Source: Flabesymbios commensalis
Taxonomy: Eukaryota > Annelida > Polychaeta > Terebellida > Flabelligeridae
Assembly: GCA_964017125.1 (NCBI GenBank)
Contig: OZ024905.1
Span: 34,259,534 to 34,323,533 of the forward strand
DNA: 64,000 nt
Direction of reading: 5' to 3'
The position numbers and the translations under genes were made by a program. Positions 10,376 through 22,270 of the stretch are shown piece by piece (the first letter of the stretch is position 1; the number at the start of each line of letters is the position of its first letter). The notes beneath the pieces were generated by a model that was given only the letters and a program-made list of their open reading frames with translations, searched no databases and had not been told where the DNA came from.

Positions 10376-13189
10376 TACTAGCAGAAACGTTGCAACCTGA
10401 TCGTGATTATGCTGTTTGCAACATAAGTTGTATAAAACTGTATAAAACGTAAAAACTATATCCACCTTATGTATTTAAAAACGAATAATTATTACACAGT
10501 GCATACCATTTAAATTCGTTTTAAAATACGAGGCATTATTAGTAATTCGTGTATAATTGTATTATTCATTCATTCGTCACATTTGACAGAGATAAACGAC
10601 ATTGACGAGAACATGCTTTTCTCCTTAGGGTATCGGTATCATTTTCGTGAAAATTGATGGAAGCCGTTACATCCGGCTTTGCCATTATTTTGGTCAATGT
10701 CTATGGTAACCGTGCGGCGACATGGATATAAAGGTCTCTCATTTCTAGGTCATTATCCCGCCAATTACCTGCACAGATGAAGCTTTGGGCGTTTAAGATT
10801 GCCAAGATTGCGCGGACATTGGCTGTCTGACTGTAATGCAGAGAAAGCAATGTGTCAGCGGTTAGGTTTTAGGTGTTGTCGGCTCGCCCAGGATAACCTA
10901 TTGCCTCCCTCTGAACTAATTGTATACAGCTGTGGTGTATAGGGGTACAGTGATTCCCAGGCGTCCGACCTATCCCGAACGGAGCTGAACATATCATAAA
11001 GTGATGCTCAAAATCTCCCAATCCGCGCTTTGCAAAGACAAAAGAGATGAGACACTTTAATTCCACCAAATGCTGATGCTTCCGCATGGCTGACCAATGA
11101 AATTCCCCAATTGAATTCAAGTATGGTAAGTAATTATATTAGCCATTCATAAGTGGATGGATATCACGTACTGGCAGTTAAGTTGCTCATATAAGAACGC
11201 ATATAAGAACGAATTATCGGATGATAAGTCAGGGTTTTTATCGGCGTAAATATTGTGATTTTTTATAAAAATAGGCCTACTGTAGATCAGGATATATTCG
11301 CCATTTCAAGAATCTCACGAAAATTATTATTATAATAGTGCTACTAAATAAAAATGGAAATTCGCGAATTCTAAACTTCGTGAAAAGTCCCAAAATCGGA
11401 TATTCGCGAAAATATAAGCACGTGAAAATTACCAGATCCTCAGTAATAGATTATTCACGTTATTCCTCCTTATTACTATTTACCTATTTTTATTGTGTTT
11501 CAGTATAAATACCAAAGAACACGTTTTTGTCCCTATGAAATCACAACGAAATATTGTACCTTGCGGTTAAGAAATGACCACTGATTGAGATGTTCAGGAT
11601 AGAATAGATCTATGTCGAGTACGCTTGGGTGGTGTTTTCATGGGTACGGGTAAATTTGTCGGGATTATCAGTGTATAAGTTGTTTTGCAATGTTTAGATG
11701 CATTATATAGCACAAGAATGGGGTATCATAGAAATCATCAAATGTATATATTTATATGAGTTTGGTACTTAAAGGGTTAAACCAATATATTATATACAGC
11801 GTATATATAAATATATATTTATATAGCATAAATAAATCGCCACATTAGTTTATCCATAAGACGTTAATCCTATATATTGGAAGTCATTTATTGCAAAATA
11901 TTGTGATAAATTTGTTGTTGTGGATGGTTCTATATTATCAGACCCCTTGTTCACAAAGGGCTCATCTGTCAAATTTGTGCGAAAATATCACAAATGCCTC
12001 ATTTATATTTATATTCCTGATATTATCACATTGCATTTGGTATATAATGCACTTTAGTATATTTTGTTTTCCATACTGCAGTATTATTACCCTTGCTATC
12101 TAACCAACAAACCAGGGAAATATCACATTTTTAGTCGAAATGGACTATTTTTTAATATTTGGTAAAAAATACTTTTTATGCTTGAAAAAATTGCTACCAT
12201 GTTTTTTATCACTTCTACTATAATCAACGATTGATTTTTACACATAGCATAAAATAAAGATTTGGTACCCACGGGAGCTGGATTTGCATAGGCCCTCGGA
12301 CTATTATGCCGATAGAGCCATATCGTCAACATGTCACTTGCCTCTCCTCACATAGTCCTATACAATTTGTATACGAAAACTAATATTATTAACTAATATT
12401 ATTAAATTAGTAATTCTTAAAAAATGTATCTGAACTAATGTATACTTACAGTGGTCCGATAGTGGATTTTGTTTTTTAGTCTTAGAAACTTGTTTGATAC
12501 AGAAGTTGGTTCTTTAATTTTAGTGGTCAGTAATGGGGGATACCAGTGATATAGATTGTGTTATTTCAACAAATAGGGGTGGTCCAATTGCGGTCACGTG
12601 ATACACGATTGGACCATTTTCTGGCTTTCAGAAAAGATTGATTTTCCTCCATATATAATACAAGTGCTGATATGTTGAATCGATGACTAATGTACAAATG
12701 TTAAATTAAAAAAAAACTCCTTCTATAAATCAACTCTTTTCTTATGAGCCATACAGCCACTTTTTATTAGGTGTCCCAATCCTGGAAATTCACCCATATA
12801 TTTCTATCACATGAAGAACAAGAAGCAACGTCATTCGACGTGGCTGGCCAAATGCTGCAAATTTCAATTCAACATTGCATGAAATATACGTGGCGTATAA
12901 TTATATACCATTCTTCATTGTGGTGCTTATTTGTTTATGTGGTGAATTTTACTGAGTTTATGTCAGCACCTATCCCGTACTGCCAATATCGTATTTTGTT
13001 CAGCGGTTCTTTATTAAACGTGGTTGCTTCAGATATTTTACTTATTTTCAACAAATAATCTATAAAATCGGATATTTTTGTTGGAAATAGACAAATATTT
13101 TAAACAATGCTTGTTCAGTGAACTTAGACATTCAGCCTGCCCGTTGACAGATTTGCATCATAATTGCTTTCTGGCTTTGCTGGTTATGA
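10376..13189. other. Intergenic sequence
   Basis: No gene can be supported. 10600-11120 is GC-richer and lacks repeats, so it might contain a promoter or short exon of an unseen gene, but no domain is recognisable in any frame. 11760-11840 is a run of TA-rich palindromic sequence. A small inverted repeat (TGGTCCAAT..ATTGGACCA) lies near 12570-12608. Confidence 0.45.
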
Positions 13190-15765
13190 CAGTAAGACAG
13201 ACAGTAAGATAGTAGTTTATTCATAAGATCTGTATATGTACAGACATGGGGACAGGTGGGCACGTAGGGTGGTGACAATTATACCTTATAATACAATATT
13301 TACACAGGGTTATAATAATTATTATTACTATGGTACTATTCGTCTTATCTATGCAAAAAGCTTAAATGCATTCATTAATATTTGAAAATATTTACATAAG
13401 TTCGCCAGTGCTTTTCACATTCATTAGATTGAAAAATGATAGAGCTGACCGAGTTGAACCAAAACCTTTTTAATGTATTTTTTACGGGCTTCGTTAAAAC
13501 GTGGGCATATAAACAAAAAATGAAATTCGTCGCCGAAATCGTTACAAAGTTCACATACTCTCAAATTACGAGGGATATTAGTACGGCAACCAGATTCTAT
13601 TGGAAGATTGTGATTTCCGCAACGAAATCTCGCCACTGTACATCGCTGTAATATGACAGCGTCAATAAATATTCTTCAAGATGCAGAGACGTTTTAAACA
13701 TCCTGTAGTTGATGCATTTGCTACTTATATTTATTTCAGATGACCATTTCTGAAGGAATTGGTCCCTGGTACGTTGCTTTAATATGATTTTAAAATGGTT
13801 TGTACTAAATGGAAGACGTTGGTTTTCCCAAGCGCCTGCGAAACCACAACCTTCCAATACGTTTTTAACTGCCATCACCCATGGTGAGCAAAAATTGCCA
13901 ATCTTGTACATTTTTAAAAGTATTTGAAACAGTAAACTTGATATTTTAGGATTTTCCTCTACTTGTTTTATCCTTGCCCAAAACATGACCATTCTACTTT
14001 GTGAGATTAAGGAGGGAGGCGTAGCTCCCAGTCCACCATATACCATATTGGTACATGTAGATTTGTTCACACCTAATACATATTTACAAAATCTGAGGTG
14101 TAACTTTTCCAATATGTCTGTACCTTCATGAGCACAGACCTCACACCTATATAATAAAACAGGCTTTGCTAGCACATCAAACAGTTGTAGTTGAATGTCT
14201 ATTGGCAATTGAAGTTGTCTGCTTTTGCGCAGTAAAGAAAACATAGCTCTATTACCTTTATCATACAATTCTTTCTTAGCAACTGTGAATTTTCCATTGA
14301 AATTAAAATTTAAACCCAAGTATTTATAGTGATCAACTACATCCAGCTTATTTTCACCAAAATAAAATTCAGGTCTGTTTCTAATTTTACCTTTCGAGAA
14401 GACAGTAACCTTTGATTTTGACACATTTATTTTTAGTTTCCACAAATGACAGTATTCCTCCATTAAATTGATCGAGTTTTGTAAATCTTTTGGCGATTCG
14501 GCCAATAGGACAGTGTCATCTGCATACAGTAAAATATATAACTTTAAAAGAGCACAAAGATTATTATCAAAAGTGTGTGTTGCTAAATCGCTTATTTCTT
14601 TTAAACCCATGTGCGCTTCCTGCAAAAACTGTTGCAAATCATTTAAATAAAGTGAAAATAAAAGAGGAGACAGGTTTTCACCCTGTCGAACCCCGATGAG
14701 ACATGAAAAATTATCAGTCAATAAACCATTTATGGCTACACATGATTTGGCCGATTTATACATATTATATACAACTCGGAAAATCTTTCCCGAAATATTA
14801 CATTTTAATAGTTTTGACCATAGCTCAGACCTACTGATTGTGTCGAAGGCCTTACTATAATCGATATAACAACAATATAATCTTTTTCGTTTACTTAAAT
14901 AAATATCAATGAAAGATTTTAAAGCAAACATGGGATCCGTTGTTGAGAAGCCAGATCTAAAACCTGCTTGCTCTGGACCTATTGTTTGATTGCCCTCTAC
15001 AAAACGGGTCAATCTACGGTTTAACAAATTTGAAAAGAGCTTACCAAGGCAACTTAATATATGTTATACCCCGATATTTGTTAGGATTATCCTTCGCGCC
15101 TGTGTTTTTGTACAGTGGTTTTATTATACCGACGCTCCACTGCTCTGGGAATATACCAGTATCTAATATTACATTAAAAAGTCTATCATATCAATTATTT
15201 TAGGTGGTGAATACTTTAGAAATTCATTTAAAACTTGATCGTTGCCACTCGATTTTTTATTTTTTAACGTCCGCACCAATTTGAACATTTCATCTGTCGT
15301 TACATGGTCATTAAATAAAGGATCCAAGTTCTCTTCTGGAATATTTATTTCAGTTTCATCTATTTCTGCCTGATCCATTTTTTTTAATGACCATGGAAGA
15401 CTTCCAACGATATATCATTAAATGTTTTTTGAGACTTACGGTCATTTATTAAATTCCAATATTCTCTAGGACTAGTTGTTTTCATGACATGGATTTTATT
15501 TATTACTTTCTGCTTATAAGTTTTGAATGCTTTATTTATTTCCTTTTTGTACTTCCCACCAGATTTTCGTAAGATATTTAAATTTTTATTACTTTGTAAT
15601 TTCCTGTATTTATTTTTAAACTTTACATAGTCTCTCGTAAAATATATGTGACATGTAATATCACGGGTGCTAGTGCTTGGCATGTGATTTGTACCAAATG
15701 ACGAATACGTCCAGATGGTTTTTCACGACGAATATAACTACCCGTTTCTGGAGCTGAGCTTATGA
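13190..15765 (-). mobile_element. LINE-A, 5'-truncated and decayed non-LTR retrotransposon
   Basis: On the minus strand this copy runs from a truncated 5' side near 15700 through ORF2 to a 3' UTR. It ends at AATAAACTACTATCTTACTGTC with a short CTTACTGT-type tail near 13190-13215. There is no endonuclease region, as expected of a copy truncated during reverse transcription. The ORF is split by several frameshifts (near 15380, between 15027 and 15169, and near 13600-13636). A SINE sits directly against its 5' side. It belongs to the same broad group as the other two LINEs here but to a different family (YADD and VRQGENLSP rather than WADD and VNQGGPNSP). Confidence 0.88.
13424..15683 (-). pseudogene. 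LINE-A ORF2 remnant: reverse transcriptase
   Basis: Pieces are read in order on the minus strand. 15683-15384 encodes a basic pre-RT segment. 15378-15169 encodes the RT N-terminal part (VRTLKNKKSSGNDQVLNEFL). 15027-13597 is a 476-residue open frame with RT motifs: IDYSKAFDTISR (first catalytic Asp), GVRQGENLSPLLF, and LLYADDTVLLAES with the catalytic Asp pair. The post-RT region follows (VYGGLGATPP). 13636-13424 carries the terminal Cys/His cluster (CELCNDFGDEFHFLFICP). Product: RNA-dependent DNA polymerase for target-primed reverse transcription. Not functional, because the frame is broken in several places and the endonuclease is missing. Confidence 0.88.
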
Positions 15766-16098
15766 TTGTAAACACTAAAAAAATGAAATGAATCGGGCTT
15801 TAGGCCACCTTTGTGCACATAAACTGGGCCAGGAGAACCTCCTGAGGATGGTGAGATGATTGAGATGACACTGTCCTCCAGACACAGGATTCGAAATTCG
15901 AGCCCTGGCGGTCTGAGGCCGAGCACGCTACCTCTCGGTCACGGAGGCTCCCCACAATACTAACTTTCACACGTGGATGGGGAAAAAACAATTTTGTTTC
16001 TTTCAAACCGCCGAGACCGGGAACCGAACCCCGGACTCTGGCGTGAAAGGCAGCGGTGCTAACCACTACCCTAGGGCCCCCGCCCTTGTAAACACTAA
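15766..16098 (-). mobile_element. Dimeric tRNA-derived SINE, copy 2, with 13-bp target duplication
   Basis: The body (15779-16085) reads on the minus strand GGGCGGGGGCCC, A-box TAGGGTAGTGGTTAGC, B-box GGGTTCGGTTCCC, then a second tRNA-like half (GTGACCGAGAGGTAGCG and GGGCTCGAATTTCGAATCC), then GTGCACAAAGGTGGCC and a TTCATTTCATTT end. TTGTAAACACTAA flanks it exactly at 15766-15778 and 16086-16098, which defines the insertion. Exact duplications and nearly intact boxes mean a comparatively young copy. The short frame on this strand (16066-15800) is SINE sequence, not a gene. Confidence 0.93.
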
Positions 16099-16749
16099 CA
16101 ATCCTATATTATATATATAATATGCTCATATATTGTATGTAGTTCGTTTCAATATAGGGCCCATGCCTTACAGAACAGTGTTATATTTAAATTTAATATC
16201 TATTTTTCATGTATTTTCTTTTGAAATACGTCAGTTGAAAGTAATTATGGCGTATTAGTGCCATTGTCGAAAGTAAAATCGGGGCTCGAATCTGGCGCGG
16301 ATATATATTGATTCTCACATACAACAGCTTATCCATAGTAGTCTATATCCACATAGATTGTGCAGTACAACAATGATAAATTAGTAAAGCTGGAAATTGT
16401 AACTAAATGACCAACACCTCGTAAACTCATACTTTTGTGATAAAAAACAATATTTTTAAAATGTATTTTGGTTTGATAGTTTGAGCCAATTCGTAAGCAA
16501 TTAAAGCATATTGCACATGGTTGTGTAAATTGGCCTTATGACTAAATACTTATCTATTTGTTCAGCAACGTAAATTTCAAGTTACATATAGGCATAATTC
16601 TCGGCCATCGTTATTCTATTTACTATTAAACATATTCTTACCGGCGTCAAAATATAAAATGAAAATGTATTTTTACCCCTTAGCTATTAAGGCTGCACGG
16701 AGTATAGTGATCACCAGAGGCGGTTGCTCGATCGGGCGGGCGGTGCAGA
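16099..16749. other. AT-rich intergenic sequence
   Basis: No gene or element is recognised. A GC-rich patch (GCTCGATCGGGCGGGCGG) at about 16725-16743 immediately precedes the tandem monomers. Confidence 0.5.
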
Positions 16750-18020
16750 TTTGCTTGCAAGCGTGATAACATCATAACGCCTTGACTTAGAGCCTTCATT
16801 TTTTTACCTTATGATGTGTATGATACTAATTTGAAGGTCAAGTTCGACATTCAGTGACCTTGACCTAATTTCAGGTTAACCAGGTCACGGAAACCAAAAT
16901 AGCTTGTAAGTGTGGTACCAAGCTGAAGTTCAAGTTTGACAAGCAGTGACCTTCACCTATTTTCAAGGTCAGCAGCTCACGGAAACCAAATTGACTTGTA
17001 ACTGTGATAACTTCATAACGCCTTCACTTAGGGCCTTCATTACTTACCTCATGTGCACGACACTAATCTGAAGGTCAAGTTCGACATGAAGTGACCTTGA
17101 CCTAATTTTAAGGTCACCGGGTCACGGAAACCAAAATGGATTGCAAACGTGGTAACTTCATAACGCCTTGACTTAGAGCATTCATTCTTTCTCCTCATGT
17201 GCATGACACTATTATAATAGGCCCGCCTTCAGATTTTTCGCCGATTTCTCAGTCAATTCTCAACCGATTTTCATGACATTTTGCAAGTCAATTTTTCGAG
17301 TCACTCGCCGATTACCATTAAATTTTCATGAAAAAAATTGTCTATAGCTCGAAAGTTAGACCATCTGGCATGTAATGGAATTTTTAAACCTGTTTAATGG
17401 GCTTATGGAGGGACGGCGTAATTACAAATTTACTAGGCCCTACATGTCAAATGGTCTAACTTTTGAAATTTTTTGGCGGGTGAATCGAAAATAGTCCTTG
17501 CAAAAATTCATGAAAATCAGTTGAGAATTGACTGAGAAATCGGCGAAAACCATGCGATACAGGTTAATCTGACGGCGGGTATAATCAGAAGTTCAAGTTC
17601 GACAATCAGTGGCCTTGACCTAACTTCAACGTCACCAGGTAACGGAAATCAAAATGGCTTGTAAGTGCGATAACTTCAGAACGCCTTGTGACTAAGGACC
17701 TTTATTTTTTACCTCATGTGCATGACACTAATCTGAAGGTCGACATTCAATGACGTTGACATAATTTCGAGATCACTAGGTCATGGAAACCAAAGTGGCA
17801 TGTAAGCGCGATAACATCATAACGCGTTAGGGCCACATGTGCGTGAATTCATAATTATCGATTATTGATTATTTTTTACCTCATGTGCATGACACTAATC
17901 TGAAGTTCGACATTCAATGACGTTGACATAATTTCGAGATCACTAGGTCATGGAAACCAAAGTGGCATGTAAGCGCGATAACTTCATAACGCGTTAGGGC
18001 CACATGTGCGTGAAATAATT
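16750..18020. repeat. Tandem ~145-bp monomers rich in AGGTCA half-sites
   Basis: Each monomer reads ATAACTTCATAACGCC, TTGACTTAGAGCCTTCATT, ACCTCATGTGCATGACACTA, ATCTGAAGGTCAAGTTCGAC, GTGACCTTGACCTAATTT, CAAGGTCACCAGGTCACGG and AAACCAAAATGGCTTGTAAG. About six copies or part-copies are present, interrupted by a MITE at 17212-17581. The last two (from 17704 and 17871, offset 167 bp) are nearly identical and mark the most recent duplication. Every monomer contains several AGGTCA/TGACCT hexamers, including the abutted TGACCTTGACCT. No frame is open across monomers. Confidence 0.88.
17212..17581. mobile_element. MITE with long imperfect terminal inverted repeats
   Basis: Its two halves are inverted copies. 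Matching pairs are GCCGATTTCTCAGTCAATTC with GAATTGACTGAGAAATCGGC, and GTTAGACCATCTGGCATGTA with TACATGTCAAATGGTCTAAC. Ends are TTATAATAGGCCCGCC and GGCGGGTATAA. It interrupts a tandem monomer between CACTA and ATCTGAAG, and TA appears on both sides, so a TA target duplication (Tc1/mariner-like) is likely. It is about 370 bp with no coding capacity. Relatives lie near 52.4-52.7 and 63.05-63.4 kb, and a fragment near 53.84 kb. Confidence 0.85.
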
Positions 18021-18467
18021 ATTGATATTGATGGACAGAGCCTACGGCTGAATGGTCCTGCCATCAATTGATGGCTATTTTTTATTATTGTCAGCAGACA
18101 TCACTGATGGCTTTCATGCTAAAGATAAGCATACATCCGTTTATACATTACAAGGGTAGATGTACAGTTTTGAATTACTTGTGAGAACATCAGAACAACG
18201 AACCCTCAACAGACCCCTGCTTCATGATCAATCTTTAACGTAGGGTAGGTACCTAGTTTGTTGATAGGGATAGATAGAAAGAAACACTATAGGCCTAAGT
18301 ATCCGAGTATCCGAAGATGGGAAATTCACTATAATTATGCAATACATGTAATTTAATGCCTATTAAACACGGAAGCCTGCATATGTTATAGGCCTATTAC
18401 AGGTACGTGAACGTGTGCCGCTTCATCTGGAAGCTGGTAATTTGCCCCCATCAGAATCTGATCCAAG
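18021..18467. other. Intergenic sequence between tandem array and LIR-B
   Basis: No gene or element is recognised. A short inverted repeat (CATCAATTGATGG) lies near 18061. Confidence 0.45.
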
Positions 18468-18663
18468 GTTAGTTATATTAGGGTGAAAAACCTAACTTTC
18501 ATGACCACTTTCTGGCTAAGATGTATTGATGATTGATTTGACTTCCTTGAACCTTTTAAAAAATATTTAGCCCCAGTGTCCCTCGCAAAAATCCCGGCAT
18601 TTTTTTCTAGAGGCGTAAATCCAAAATGGCCGCCTGCGCCATTATTAAAAAAACACTTTTAAG

Positions 18664-19093
18664 TATTTTTTGGCTAATTCGACCACAAGGAATACATTTC
18701 TGACGTCAATTTGGTATAAAAACACATTTCTGACTCTAAAATCCAAAATGGCTGACAAATTTGGATAGAAAATCCATTTTTTTAAGCAAAACAGAATTTG
18801 ATCCCCTTGCAGGGTGGTATGAATGCAACAGTTAATATGCCTATGGATGAATGCATAGCTCTAAATAGAAGCTATAAGAGCTTCAAATATTTTTTGGCTA
18901 ATTCGACCACAAGGAATACATTTCTGACGTCAATTTGGTATAAAAACACATTTCTGACTCTAAAATCCAAAATGGCTGACAAATTTGGATAGAAAATCCA
19001 TTTTTTTAAGCAAAACAGAATTTGATCCCCTTGCAGGGTGGTATGAATGCAACAGTTAATATGCCTATGGATGAATGCATAGCTCTAAATAGC
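18664..19093. repeat. 224-bp tandem duplication in the left arm of LIR-B
   Basis: The unit starting TATTTTTTGGCTAATTCGAC at 18664 repeats at 18888 and is almost identical up to GCTCTAAATAG. The right arm has only one corresponding segment, so the duplication postdates the inverted structure. The junction contains a small hairpin (GAAGCTATAAGAGCTTC). Confidence 0.92.
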
Positions 19094-19299
19094 AATCACA
19101 AATTAAAAAAAATATATATAAAATAATAAAATAGAATAACATTTTGCACATATATATCGTATATAGGCCTCCAACGCGTGAAGCGAGGAGACAAGTATAC
19201 TGAAAATATAATATATGTATTGGATTACACCTCCTGCCAGGCTATGTTCTGAATCCTCAAGATTCTGATGAATATGTCATGCTCTTCTGTTTACCATCA

Positions 19300-22270
19300 T
19301 CTGGTTTTATTTTCATGCCATCTTCACTTAGCCTTTTCGAGACGAGCCTGAGGTGGTAAATGTGCTCAACAGGATTTCTGCTGTATATGATTATATCATC
19401 GATGGAGACAAAGCAACACTGATCAGTCCATGTAGCCCTATACTTAGTTATCAGTGAGTGTCACAGTCACCCACTGAGCTTTTTCGTGGCATTTACACAT
19501 ATTCAACACCAGGGGTCTCTGTCGTCCGTTACGTCACCGTCTGCCAACGGGCAGCTAGCGATTCATAAATCTGGCACAAGCGGTGAGGTACATCCGTGAT
19601 TGGTCAATTGTGTTTAGATGCACACCTACCCATCCGCTGCCAACACATGGGAATGTGTTCACGCAGTGCTCATCATACAAACCTGAGGGTATCCATGAGT
19701 GTTCCACTTTCAATTTTATATTTATTGTTAATTAATTTAATAGAGTTATTTTAAGTATAACCTAAGCACAATTTTTACTATATACGGTATATATCAGTGT
19801 ATATTCAGCCTAGATATTTTTATCTCATTTTCAGAAGCGTCAATGGTAATAACATGAATTGGGCTATTTTGCACTCTGTGAGGCCACCGTTCTGAAATAA
19901 GCGGGGTTTTTCCCAAGCACCTAGATGCGGCAGTACAGAAAGTAGCTGGTAAATATTAGCTAATTGGGGGATGATTACCAATGTCTGAAGTAAAAGAGAG
20001 ACACTGGTGACACGAGTGAAATGTAGCCCCTGTCCATGGTGCGTTGGAAGAGGCTGAAGCGTTGACCAATTCATACAGCATTCGCTTGAACTCAAATAGG
20101 CCGCTATGGCAAGTGAAGGTTGTTTTGTATCGATACTCTGGTGCTACTGGAATCTGCCAGTATCCACTTTTGAGATCTAAAGTCGTAAACAACTTGGCAG
20201 GCATTTAGGAGTCTGAGTCTTTTATCGTGGCCGCATTAAACTTACAGTAGTTGATGCAGAAGATCTAGGTATTATTCATCTTTTTGGGGGTCAATGTGAC
20301 TGACGCTGCCCATGGTGATGTTGAAATCTAGATTACACCCGCTTTTATCATATCGTTGACCACTTCCCTTATTCAGAGGGGGGTACAGTAGGCCCTCAGT
20401 TTAATGGGTCAGCAGCCATTAAGTTTGATAGTGAGGGTGATTAAGTTGCAGTGACCAAGGTTGAAAAGGTCTTCGTCAAAAACGTATGTATACCCCTTCA
20501 TGGCGTCACTGATGCAAGGGTGGCAACAGCTCTCAGACAGAGGCTGTATGGGGGATGAAGTCTGTATGTGGCGTAATGCTGCAGTTTTGACCAAGCGATG
20601 TCACTTTCCTTGTTCCATAATCAATCTTCCCATTCCCTCGGCTGTCACTGCCTATCAGCAACTCATGAGGGAAGTCTTTTGTGACCAGTACTGGGAGCGC
20701 GTCGGCATCCATGAGTTTGGCTTCTGCTTCACCGATCACTGGCAGGGGAGTACCGCCAAGTTTGTATACCAGACCGGATGGCCAAAATAATGACAGACAT
20801 CCCAGTTTGAGACACATTAGATATTTATTTTTCAGTCATGAGTGATCTGGCAGCACCAGTATCGAGTAGGGAATGGACCTGCTCTCTAGCAATATCTAGC
20901 TATATACAAAATGGTGAGAGTACTGCTACTATTGGCCCCTTTAAGCCTCACGTTGACTAACTTGATACAGAGAAACATTTGCGTAGTGGCCTACCCCTTT
21001 GCAGCATGCGCAGATTGGCTGGTTGGCTGTTCACGACTTCCCGTCAGTTCTTTCTTGGCGCAGTGGTTGGGGTTCAGGTTCACCATCCTTTGCGCATCTG
21101 TGTGCGTGGTCCACAATACTGCCTGTGCTCTCTTTTTTGCTCCAAGGTGTTGACTCATCTCGGTGCCGGTAGTTGTGCGGGGCTCCTGCTTATCCATGCA
21201 GGCCTGTAGATGCCCCCATGTGTCACTGCACGGCTTCCAGAATCGACAGAAACCCATCTGCCGACTCCTGGTTGTCTGTGCCGCACCCACCTCGATGGGT
21301 TCTTCGTCCATCACCCGGTGTTCTTTTTTTTTCCGTTCAGTCTCCTTCTCCAGGGCCACCTCTGTTGCTGTTCTGAGAATATTAGCTTGTACTGTTCTCA
21401 ACAGGTGGCCAGCAAAGGCTCTGCCAGTGAATCCCTTCAGGAAGCTGACTACTTTACCCTCTTCGCCCATGCTGTGGGGTAGGCGAGCTTAGCTTCAGAT
21501 AAGAGTCGCAGGATGTATGCCGTGGTGTTTTCTTCTGGCCTCTGTTTGATCGAATGTAGCTTTTTCTGTAAGCACAAATTCTCTACTGCTGACACGAGTG
21601 AGACACGAAAAAGAAGTACAACATGGCTGATGCGAGTATCCCGTTAACCATGACTGGAGAGAAGTGCCAGCACTTCGTGAACATGTTTGTTTGAATGGAT
21701 GCTACGCATCAGCAGATAGGAGCAACTAAACCACAAAGTCCTATTTTTTGCGCAGGAGACGACAAATGGTGACCTTCTGGACGAAGTACGACACTGGATG
21801 CAGCCACCCGATGAGGTTAGTAACTGGTCGGAGAGGCTCACAGTCTCATTCGTGACAGCAGTAGAGAATTTGTGCTTAATGGCTGCTGACCCATTAAACT
21901 ACTGAGGGCCTACTGTACACCCCTCTTAATAAGGAAAGTGGTCAACGATATGTTAAAACTGGTATAATCTAGATTTCAACATCACCATGGGTGGCGCCAG
22001 TCACATTTACCCCCAAAAAGATGAATCATACCTAGATCTTCTGCATCAACTACTGTAAGCTTAATGCGGCCATGGTAAAAGACTCAGACTCCTACTCTCT
22101 GCCAAATTGTTTTCAAGTTTAGATCTCAAAAGTGGATACTGACACGCACCATGAACAGGGGCTACATGGACTGATCAGTGTTGCTTTGTCTCCATTGATG
22201 ATATAATCATATACAGCAGAAATGCTGTTGAGCACATTTACCACCTTAGGCTCGTCTCAGAAAGACTAAA
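19300..22270 (-). mobile_element. Ty3/gypsy LTR-retrotransposon fossil (partial, rearranged)
   Basis: Minus-strand sequence between about 21500 and 19300 resembles, in order, a gag-like stretch, a protease-like stretch and reverse transcriptase of a Ty3/gypsy element (for example FTTLDLKSGYWQIPVAPE). A second, shorter piece of the same element lies in the opposite orientation at about 21880-22270 and forms the inner part of the right arm of LIR-B. No LTRs, integrase or envelope were recognised. The element is clearly broken, with several breaks, and looks old. It is a fossil only. Confidence 0.8.

Noticed and set aside
10869-11120. 83-codon minus frame in a GC-richer patch
   Set aside because: No recognisable domain and no support from flanking splice signals.
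14468-14699. Plus-strand frames opposite LINE-A
   Set aside because: Antisense shadows of the reverse-transcriptase ORF.
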